This document shows, one piece after another, positions 1 to 4,613 of a stretch of 7,402 nt of DNA. Origin of the DNA: Nitrososphaerota archaeon (GTDB lineage: Archaea; Thermoproteota; Nitrososphaeria; Nitrososphaerales; Nitrosopumilaceae); assembly GCA_022573065.1 (NCBI GenBank), contig JACZUQ010000001.1, positions 19,578-26,979 of the forward strand, given 5' to 3'. Under the pieces are notes generated by a model, which worked only from the letters and a program-made list of their open reading frames with translations, made no database searches and was not told the origin of the DNA. Position numbers and translations under genes: made by a program. Numbering within the stretch: position 1 is the stretch's first letter; each line of letters begins with the position of its first letter.

Positions 1-30
1 AAGGGGGGATTCTCTTTTTAATTAATCTAA

Positions 31-57
31 TTTAGAAATTTCATAGATTTTTCTAAA
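31..57. repeat. Inverted repeat in the A+T-rich 3' flank of cdvC
   Basis: Positions 31-38 (TTTAGAAA) and 50-57 (TTTCTAAA) are perfectly complementary over 8 bases with an 11-base loop. They lie about 60 bases beyond the cdvC stop codon in a very A+T-rich stretch (1-118) in which I see no coding frame. It could be a weak transcript-end structure for cdvC or a chance palindrome in A+T-rich DNA. No T-run directly follows it on the minus strand, so I do not call it a terminator. Confidence 0.25.
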
Positions 58-118
58 AATTCTTAATTCCTAATTTTTTGTGCCTAAAAATTTGTTTTGT
101 ACTAACTGTAAAGTTTAT

Positions 119-1321
119 CTAAAGTGCTTTGAACTCCTCATTCCACTTGTGATAAGCTCTAATCATTTCTAACGAAACGCTGGGTTTTCTTTGAGATTTT
201 ATGAGTCTAAAGTCTGCCATTGTAAGACTTTTTGGTTGAGGAAGTGTTTGTCCTTCGGTAGGTTCTTTATATTCTGACGAATCAAATAATGCATGAACAG
301 CTTTGAGCTGTCCGGCTTGACAAACATCTTTTACATCACTTGCACTGTACCCCTCAAAAAGTTTAGCTAGTTCATGGGTTTTTACTCGAGGATCTTTTTT
401 GAGTGGAGCTGTAAACAAATTAAATAAATTCTCTCTTGCTTCAAGCGATGGAAGTGATACATAAATTCTTTTTTGGAATCTACGCAAAAATGGCCAGTCA
501 AGACTCCATGGTTTGTTAGTGGCACCTATTACATACAATTTTATATTTTTTCCTTTACCATTTACCCCATCCATTTCTGATAGGAATTGATTTTTAATTC
601 TAATTTCACCACCGACTTCACTGTTTCTAGAACCTAGAAGAGAATCAACTTCGTCAATAAACAAAATTACAGGTTTTCCTTCTCTTTCATTAAGGGAGTG
701 GGCCATTTTGAAGAGTTTTGAAACATTTTTTTCTGCTTCACCTAACCATTTACTCATCATAGATGCAGCATCAACATTTACAAAATAACCATCGATTTCA
801 CTTGCAGTTGCAGCAGCCAAAATTGTTTTTCCACATCCAGGCGGACCATAGAATAACAAACCTCTTGGCCAACCTAATGGGAACAAGTCTGGTCTTTTAG
901 TAGGATAAACAATAGATTCACGTAATGCGTTTTTTGCATCTTCTAACCCAATAATTTCCTTCCAACTAATGTTTGGTTTTTCTTTCATCACTAGATCGTC
1001 AAATTTTCCATCATCTTGTTCTTCTTCGTGTCTTTTCATAGTTTCTTTACGTTCTTCAGGAGTTGCATTAGGATCAATTACAGGCTCGATACCACGTGTT
1101 GCCTGTAAAGCCTTGATTCTTTTTTGATAAGAGCTCATTCGTTCGGTGTAAATTTTGTTAAGTTTGTTATTTGGATAAAGATGCATCAGTTTCATTAGAG
1201 AATCTATCGCTTTTTGATAGTTGGCTATTGCCATTCCTCTCGCTCCTTGGGAATCACATTTGATTGCCTCCGAAGCATATCTGCTGGCACTATTTTCTAG
1301 TTCCTGTGGTGCTAAACTCAA
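119..1321 (-). CDS. cdvC: CdvC / Vps4-like AAA+ ATPase of the archaeal ESCRT cell-division machinery
   Basis: This ATPase disassembles or remodels ESCRT-III (CdvB) polymers at the division site, acting at the cytoplasmic face of the membrane. The 400-residue product has the family layout. An N-terminal MIT helical bundle (about 8-72) is followed by a charged linker (about 85-115, rich in E and K) and a single AAA+ domain (about 118-300) with a C-terminal helical lid. Visible motifs are Walker A GPPGCGKT (159-166), the pore loop around KWLG (191-194), Walker B with D223-E224, sensor-1 ATN (267-269) and paired arginine-finger candidates R280-R281. Length is normal for archaeal CdvC. The start is TTG: no ATG or GTG lies upstream in the open frame, and the first internal Met (residue 30) would cut into the MIT domain. 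A TATA-like AAATTTACA sits about 25 bases ahead. Unlike the crenarchaeal cdvABC cluster, no recognisable cdvA or cdvB is adjacent. The family call is very secure; the exact start is less so. Confidence 0.95.
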   Translation of the reverse strand: MSLAPQELENSASRYASEAIKCDSQGARGMAIANYQKAIDSLMKLMHLYPNNKLNKIYTERMSSYQKRIKALQATRGIEPVIDPNATPEERKETMKRHEEEQDDGKFDDLVMKEKPNISWKEIIGLEDAKNALRESIVYPTKRPDLFPLGWPRGLLFYGPPGCGKTILAAATASEIDGYFVNVDAASMMSKWLGEAEKNVSKLFKMAHSLNEREGKPVILFIDEVDSLLGSRNSEVGGEIRIKNQFLSEMDGVNGKGKNIKLYVIGATNKPWSLDWPFLRRFQKRIYVSLPSLEARENLFNLFTAPLKKDPRVKTHELAKLFEGYSASDVKDVCQAGQLKAVHALFDSSEYKEPTEGQTLPQPKSLTMADFRLIKSQRKPSVSLEMIRAYHKWNEEFKAL

Positions 1322-1340
1322 ATTATCTAATCGACTTTCA

Positions 1341-1350
1341 GTGTAAATTT
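1341..1350 (-). promoter_or_regulatory. TATA-like element ahead of cdvC
   Basis: The minus-strand sequence AAATTTACAC is centred about 25 bases before the TTG start of cdvC. That is the spacing expected of an archaeal TATA box driving a leaderless transcript. It lies in the 41-base gap after the upstream gene, so cdvC could have its own promoter as well as read-through. The match is generic in A+T-rich DNA. Confidence 0.3.
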
Positions 1351-1351
1351 G

Positions 1352-1368
1352 CTTAGGTATTCTTAGGT
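1352..1368 (-). repeat. Tandem ACCTAAG words, one helical turn apart, upstream of cdvC
   Basis: On the minus strand ACCTAAG occurs twice (complement of 1362-1368 and 1352-1358), with starts 10 bases apart, just upstream of the TATA-like element of cdvC. The longer word ACCTAAGAAT (complement of 1359-1368) recurs at 2153-2162 on the plus strand, just before the TrmB-type regulator gene. The spacing suits side-by-side protein binding on one face of the helix. The left copy overlaps the stop codon of the upstream gene, so part of the sequence is under coding constraint. Operator function is inference. Confidence 0.35.
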
Positions 1369-1824
1369 GTAAACTGCTGTAGCAGATTTAGTTAAATTAT
1401 TTGTACTTGCTTTAGTCGTGATTTTAGGTTCATTTTCATCATTCATCTTGGATGTGGATATTAAGGAAAAATTCTCAGATACATCGCCTTGTAAGTTTTT
1501 AATTCTAGAAATTGCATTTTCGGCAGAAACTATCATCTCCATAATTTTATCATTTAACAGATCCACTGATTCTGATGAATTGTAAATCATATCTACAAAA
1601 TCCTTTAACAAAGAGTAAACTTCCTTATTGTCTTCATATTTTAAGAGAATGAAATTAGCCGCAGAAGTTAATTGCTGTAAATCTTGCAATTGCTCAAAAG
1701 TCATATTCTTTATTTTGTTTTCATCTTTTTTATCAAATTGTGATAGTTTTTTCTCTGCTAAAAAGGAAAATATCCTTACTTTTTTTAGATCTTTTGTGAA
1801 GTTCCTATTTTTTTTGCTTATCAT
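1363..1824 (-). CDS. Hypothetical helical protein encoded upstream of cdvC
   Basis: I do not recognise this 153-residue protein. It starts at ATG and shows ordinary codon use for this A+T-rich DNA. The first 40 residues are basic and Lys-rich. Residues about 43-115 look like two or three long amphipathic helices without cysteines, with patterns such as TFEQLQDLQQL and LLNDKIMEMIV. The tail (about 120-153) is Ser/Thr/Asn-rich and probably disordered. There is no signal peptide or membrane segment. It ends 41 bases before cdvC on the same strand, so co-transcription is plausible. A small helical protein next to a Vps4-type ATPase invites comparison with ESCRT-III (CdvB), but I see neither the usual CdvB core pattern nor a convincing MIT-interacting motif at the C-terminus. 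That link is inference from position only. The opposite-strand frame at 1628-1864 is judged its shadow. Confidence 0.7.
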   Translation of the reverse strand: MISKKNRNFTKDLKKVRIFSFLAEKKLSQFDKKDENKIKNMTFEQLQDLQQLTSAANFILLKYEDNKEVYSLLKDFVDMIYNSSESVDLLNDKIMEMIVSAENAISRIKNLQGDVSENFSLISTSKMNDENEPKITTKASTNNLTKSATAVYT

Positions 1825-1859
1825 GTTAAATTTATCAATTTTTGTGTATTCGAATCTTC

Positions 1860-1880
1860 ATTAGCACACTACTTGCTAAT
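1860..1880. repeat. Short inverted repeat ATTAGC/GCTAAT
   Basis: ATTAGC (1860-1865) and GCTAAT (1875-1880) form a perfect 6-base inverted repeat around a 9-base loop. It is followed on the plus strand by TTTAG. It lies between the start of the minus-strand gene at 1824 and the candidate RNA beginning near 1916. It could be a divergent-promoter operator or a chance palindrome. Its second arm overlaps AATTTTAG, an A+T-rich stretch that could serve as a TATA element for an RNA starting near 1908-1916. Confidence 0.3.
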
Positions 1881-1915
1881 TTTAGAGCCTGCCATCAATT
1901 TTGCTTAATCATAAA

Positions 1916-2117
1916 GGGGATGGTCTCAAGCAGACTCTCTAGATAGGAACGAAACACAAATGTGTCAAAAAATTCCGTTTTGCGGGAGGCATCGAATAAG
2001 GCCTACTTGTAGCCATCCGTGACTTAACTTTTAGAAAATTTCTATTATAGGGCATTGTCACTGAATTGGTTCTAACCACAGTAACACAGTAAACGGTTAC
2101 AATTTTTATTTTTTTTT
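1916..2117 (+). ncRNA. Candidate structured RNA or long structured leader
   Basis: GGATGGT (1918-1924) can pair with GCCATCC (2012-2018; six Watson-Crick pairs plus one G-U), enclosing about 87 bases. Inside, TAGG (1944-1947) can pair with CCTA (2002-2005). ACAC/GTGT (1954-1957 with 1962-1965) makes a 4-base-loop hairpin, and AGGC/GCCT (1987-1990 with 2001-2004) is an alternative hairpin. The block ends with a hairpin and T-run at 2081-2117 that could stop transcription before the regulator's own start. I do not recognise the family. It could be an independent RNA or a 5' leader of the TrmB-type gene. The RNA ends are guesses: no promoter stands out clearly, though AATTTTAG near 1879-1886 is correctly spaced for a start near 1910. 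Pairing was found by eye, with no folding computation and no covariation. Confidence 0.35.
2081..2117 (+). terminator. Hairpin plus T-run before the regulator gene
   Basis: GTAAC (2081-2085) and GTTAC (2096-2100) form a 5-base stem with a 10-base loop, followed by TTTTTATTTTTTTTT (2103-2117). T-runs are sufficient termination signals for archaeal RNA polymerase, so transcripts entering from the left on the plus strand would probably end here. The loop carries part of a tandem ACAGTAA repeat (2079-2085 and 2087-2093). The overlapping alternative stem TAACC/GGTTA (2073-2077 with 2095-2099) cannot form at the same time. Confidence 0.45.
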
Positions 2118-2152
2118 GAGTAATTGAATAAAGGAAATTAGCTTTGCGTCTT

Positions 2153-2162
2153 ACCTAAGAAT
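2153..2162 (+). promoter_or_regulatory. ACCTAAGAAT word shared with the cdvC upstream region
   Basis: This 10-base word ends 15 bases before the regulator's ATG. The identical word occurs on the minus strand upstream of cdvC (complement of 1359-1368), where its ACCTAAG core is repeated in tandem. A weaker relative, ACCTAAA, lies at 3344-3350 upstream of ridA. TrmB-type regulators often control their own genes, so autoregulatory binding is one reading. The position relative to the start differs between genes, which weakens the case. Confidence 0.3.
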
Positions 2163-2177
2163 GAATCATTATTAGTC

Positions 2178-3338
2178 ATGGGAAAAGAGCACAACATTAC
2201 TGTTAGTCTCGAAGAATTTGGTCTAAGTAGGTATGAGGCTCGTGCATACGTTGCCTTAATCTCAAAAGGAACGATTTCAGCAAGTGAATTAGCTTATTAT
2301 GCAGAGCTGCCTCGTACCAAAGTTTATCCAGTTTTGATAAAACTTGAAAAAAAGAAGCTTGCAATTATTTCAAAAAGTAAACCAATTATGTGTACAGCTA
2401 TAGCACCAGAAGATGCATTTGATGAAATAATTCATGAGCAAATAGACAAAGTAAATGGAATGAATACATTAGTTACTAATTTGAAGCGGATTAGTGAGGA
2501 TACAAAAAAATCACAAGGTTCTGAAGAGAAAAGATATTTTCATCTAAATGTAAATAATGTATTAAATCAGCTTCGCAGAATGATAGAGGGATCAAAAAGA
2601 TCAATTCAGATAATGGCTGACCCTTGGGGATTGAATCTATTAGCTGAATGCAAAGAACAGATGTTAGGAGTTCTTAGGCGAGATCTTGATGTAAAAATCA
2701 TCACTAACCCTTCACAGGTTGGTTCAGAATCTTTTCATTTAATTCCAAATGGAGCAAAGATTCGAATTGCAGATATTGCTCAGAATTGTTTTATTTTTGA
2801 CAAAACAGAATTGTTAATCATAGATAGTGAAAATGGAAAAGGAGCACTGTTTTCATCAACTGAAGTTTTAGGAAATAACCAGTCATCTATGTTTCTTCAT
2901 GCTTGGAAACATGCATTAAAAACAGAAAGTGTTGCAGATATGACAAAAAATGATGCACAAGAAGTTTATCGTATGATTGATTTAATTGAGCAAGACGGAC
3001 TATGTCATATTCTAAACTCTTCATTTAATTCAAAAAATAATGAAATAGATTTGTTAAAGATGCTTGAAAAAAATGATATAAATATCAAATCAAAAAATCT
3101 GGAGGATGTTATTGAATTAATGAATTCTGCATTACAAATTACATGTTCAGGTCATGTAAATTTGGATGTCAATAACAAAAACATCTCAGTAGAATCTAAA
3201 ATTAATAGTGGTCACTCACTTCCATGGGTATCAGTTATTGAAGGATATTTACACAAACGTGGATATAAAACAAAAACGATTTTACAGAACTATTCCCAAA
3301 AAGGTGAAAAAGTTCTCATCAAAATTAATTCTAAATAA
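2178..3338 (+). CDS. TrmB-family transcriptional regulator with an extra C-terminal domain
   Basis: This is a predicted DNA-binding regulator of the archaeal TrmB family, whose members combine a winged helix with a ligand-sensing region. Residues about 10-78 form the winged helix: FGLSRYEARAYVALISKG opens it, the recognition helix is near LPRTKVYPVLIKLEKK, and the wing follows. Residues about 82-112 look like a dimerising coiled coil. Residues about 118-250 resemble the phospholipase-D-like fold typical of this family, ending in ALFSSTEVLG and MFLHAWKHAL. About 130 further residues (255-386) form an additional domain I cannot name, with SGHSLPWVSVIEGYLHKRGY near its end. Typical short TrmB proteins stop near 250-270, so this one is long. 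The ATG start is supported by the helix beginning a few residues later and by no in-frame upstream ATG. The ligand and target genes cannot be read from sequence. ridA, 37 bases downstream, is the nearest candidate partner. Confidence 0.85.
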   Translation: MGKEHNITVSLEEFGLSRYEARAYVALISKGTISASELAYYAELPRTKVYPVLIKLEKKKLAIISKSKPIMCTAIAPEDAFDEIIHEQIDKVNGMNTLVTNLKRISEDTKKSQGSEEKRYFHLNVNNVLNQLRRMIEGSKRSIQIMADPWGLNLLAECKEQMLGVLRRDLDVKIITNPSQVGSESFHLIPNGAKIRIADIAQNCFIFDKTELLIIDSENGKGALFSSTEVLGNNQSSMFLHAWKHALKTESVADMTKNDAQEVYRMIDLIEQDGLCHILNSSFNSKNNEIDLLKMLEKNDINIKSKNLEDVIELMNSALQITCSGHVNLDVNNKNISVESKINSGHSLPWVSVIEGYLHKRGYKTKTILQNYSQKGEKVLIKINSK

Positions 3339-3375
3339 CCAAAACCTAAAAACTAGATAATTCAGTTACAATTTT

Positions 3376-3831
3376 ATGATTGAAGAGAAACTCAAATCAC
3401 TAAACATTATCCTACCAAGTCCTCCAAAACCTGCTGGTGCGTACATCCCTGTTGTAAAATCAGATCATACTGTGTATGTTTCGGGTCAAATCCCAATCAA
3501 AGATGGTAAAGTGGTATTCAAAGGCAAGGTGCCAAACGACCAATCTGTTGAACAGGCACAAAAGGCTGCAAAATTATGTGTTGTTAATGCGTTAGCCCAG
3601 CTAAAATCCGAATTAGGAAGTCTTGATAAAATTTCAAAAATTCTTCGGATTTCTGGATTTGTGAATTCAGTTCCAGATTTTACAGAGCAGTCTAAAGTTA
3701 TCAATTCCGCTTCAGATTTGTTATTTGAGATATTTGGAGAAAAAGGGCAGCATTCAAGAATTGCAGTAGGAGTTGCAAGCCTACCTCTTGGTGCAACGGT
3801 TGAGATAGATATGATAGTAGAAATTATCTAA
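3376..3831 (+). CDS. RidA/YjgF/UK114-family enamine-imine deaminase
   Basis: RidA-family proteins are small trimers that hydrolyse reactive enamine/imine products of PLP enzymes such as threonine dehydratase, releasing 2-ketoacids and ammonia in the cytoplasm. The 151-residue product belongs to the subgroup with LPSPPKPAGAY (13-23) and VYVSGQIP (33-40). R128, in HSRIAVGVASLPLGA, aligns with the substrate-binding arginine of E. coli RidA (R105), so deaminase activity is plausible. The segment SGFVNSVPDFTEQSKVIN (93-110) is characteristic of this longer subgroup, whose members are less studied than classic RidA. The start is ATG, with no Shine-Dalgarno sequence. It sits 37 bases after the regulator gene and may be co-transcribed, although CTAAAAAC at 3346-3353 is placed like a TATA box for a leaderless transcript. 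Its stop lies 2 bases from the stop of the convergent gene at 3834. The family is certain; the precise substrate is not. Confidence 0.92.
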   Translation: MIEEKLKSLNIILPSPPKPAGAYIPVVKSDHTVYVSGQIPIKDGKVVFKGKVPNDQSVEQAQKAAKLCVVNALAQLKSELGSLDKISKILRISGFVNSVPDFTEQSKVINSASDLLFEIFGEKGQHSRIAVGVASLPLGATVEIDMIVEII

Positions 3832-3833
3832 AT

Positions 3834-4322
3834 TTAGCAGTTCATTACACAAATAATTCCAATATCTTTTGATGATTGTTCTTTAGTTGGCAATATACCA
3901 ATTCTATATATCATGTCGTCATCAAAAGGGATATCAAATTGTGTTGTTCGTGTAATTGATTCATTAGGTTTGAGATCATCATTGTATAGGTCTTCGTTAT
4001 CAAATTGACCATAAACTGCACGATATTTCTTATCGTTTTCATCTAGAAGATAAAATTGCCCACCACTAAGTAGTGTAGTTGAAGAACCAACGTTTTCAGC
4101 GATTATTTTGATTTTAAAAAAAATCTCATTTGGTTTTATGTCATTATCACCTTCGTGCATTTCAAGATATTCTACAGTATAGATGACTGGTCCAATTTGA
4201 ATCGGCTGTCCTGCTTCGACTTGTATGAAGTTTGGTTGATATTCGTTGTACATGTAAGTTGCAAAAACCATTGAAGCCGCAATAGCTGCAATGATAATTC
4301 CAATTGTAGCAAAACTTGTCAT
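3834..4322 (-). CDS. Membrane-anchored or secreted small protein with a DUF4352-like beta domain
   Basis: This 162-residue protein of unknown function is predicted to lie outside the cytoplasmic membrane. Residues 5-23 (FATIGIIIAAIAASMVFAT) form one hydrophobic segment with no basic N-terminal run, a membrane anchor or uncleaved signal. Residues about 33-155 look like an immunoglobulin-type beta sandwich of the DUF4352 kind. The pattern is a strand around IGPVIYTVEYLEM, a strand FFKIKIIAENVGSST, then FYLLDENDKKYRAVYG, and LKPNESITRTTQFDIP, where the NES and TTQFDIP signatures resemble that family. The surface is acidic (many D, E, N), as in extracellular archaeal domains. The C-terminus, CVMNC, puts two cysteines four positions apart, which could form a disulfide or bind a metal. 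A TATA-like ATTTTATCATATA lies 16-28 bases upstream of the ATG, suggesting a leaderless transcript. The domain call is from pattern only. Confidence 0.75.
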   Translation of the reverse strand: MTSFATIGIIIAAIAASMVFATYMYNEYQPNFIQVEAGQPIQIGPVIYTVEYLEMHEGDNDIKPNEIFFKIKIIAENVGSSTTLLSGGQFYLLDENDKKYRAVYGQFDNEDLYNDDLKPNESITRTTQFDIPFDDDMIYRIGILPTKEQSSKDIGIICVMNC

Positions 4323-4337
4323 TGTATGAACACCGTC

Positions 4338-4350
4338 TATATGATAAAAT
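4338..4350 (-). promoter_or_regulatory. TATA-like promoter element for the 3834-4322 gene
   Basis: The minus strand reads ATTTTATCATATA here; the TTTTATCA part is centred about 25 bases before the ATG. That is right for an archaeal TATA box with transcription starting at or near the start codon. The overlapping word TTACAATTTTAT (complement of 4344-4355) also precedes the ATG of ridA and, with one extra T, lies in the regulator's leader. Confidence 0.4.
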
Positions 4351-4391
4351 TGTAAAGATGGATATTTTCTCTCAAATCAAAAACCAAACAG

Positions 4392-4556
4392 TTATCCTTT
4401 TCGCAGTATAAACTGCATCAGACTTTCCTTAGAATATTCAATTCCGTGTTCTTCGTCAGTGTGTTTTCCAAAATCAAGAATTACTTTAGTTGTATCTTTC
4501 CCTTCAACAACAAAATCACATTCAAATCCATAGTTTTTACATTGAAGTTTTACCAT
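4392..4556 (-). CDS. Small DUF1059-like protein
   Basis: This short gene encodes 54 residues beginning MVKLQCKNYGFECDFVVEGK and ending in a stop at 4392-4394. The pattern C6-x3-G10-x2-C13, followed by a single helix with KHTDEEHG (H32 and H37), matches the DUF1059 family of small bacterial and archaeal proteins. Known members have the same cysteine spacing and a terminal helix after an HG pair. Two Cys and two His would suit binding of one metal ion, but this is inference; no function is established for the family. A clear TATA-like stretch (4581-4596) lies about 30 bases upstream of the ATG, so a leaderless or very short-leader transcript is likely. It stands alone between the DUF4352-like gene (69-base gap) and the DHH gene (57-base gap), all on the minus strand. 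The start is secure: the next Met is residue 47. Confidence 0.82.
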   Translation of the reverse strand: MVKLQCKNYGFECDFVVEGKDTTKVILDFGKHTDEEHGIEYSKESLMQFILRKG

Positions 4557-4580
4557 ATGCTTGGTTGTGTAAAAGGGGTT

Positions 4581-4596
4581 TTATAATAATATATCC
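4581..4596 (-). promoter_or_regulatory. TATA box for the DUF1059-like gene
   Basis: On the minus strand this reads GGATATATTATTATAA, an almost ideal A/T-only core centred about 30 bases before the ATG at 4556. That places the transcription start within a few bases of the start codon. It is the strongest promoter match in the window. Confidence 0.55.
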
Positions 4597-4613
4597 AAAT
4601 TCCAGATTGAGAA

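Larger units (their letters stand above)
1825..2177. other. 353-base gap without a protein gene, containing structured sequence
   Basis: No convincing coding frame covers this gap between the divergent 1363-1824 gene and the regulator gene at 2178. It holds, in order, an inverted repeat (1860-1880), a block of complementary segments (1916-2018), a hairpin with a T-run (2081-2117), and then about 60 bases of leader and promoter for the regulator. The block 1916-2020 is visibly richer in G+C than the flanking DNA, which in A+T-rich genomes often marks structured RNA. I found no tRNA, 5S rRNA, SRP RNA helix-8 motif or RNase P core motif in it on either strand. Confidence 0.6.

Noticed and set aside
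1628..1864. Plus-strand open frame of 78 codons
   Set aside because: It lies opposite the 1363-1824 gene, is dominated by Phe/Leu/Ser as expected from the antisense of a Lys-rich gene, and has no promoter of its own.
1916..2010. Fluoride riboswitch (GGGGATGG start)
   Set aside because: The opening GATGG is suggestive, but the conserved downstream TGATGGC...CTAC partner and the short pseudoknot geometry are missing.
2061..2100. tRNA T-arm-like GGTTCTAACC
   Set aside because: The two-base gap between complementary halves cannot form a T-loop, and no acceptor, D or anticodon arms surround it.
1916..2117. RNase P RNA or SRP RNA
   Set aside because: GAATAAGGCCTACTT (1994-2008) loosely resembles the RNase P CR-V region, but the partner CR-I word GAGGAAAGTCC is absent and the domain is too short. 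The SRP helix-8 motif with GGAAGG and AGCAGCC is absent on both strands.
3486..3704. Minus-strand open frame of 72 codons
   Set aside because: It is wholly antisense to the clearly conserved RidA-family gene and shows no recognisable protein pattern.
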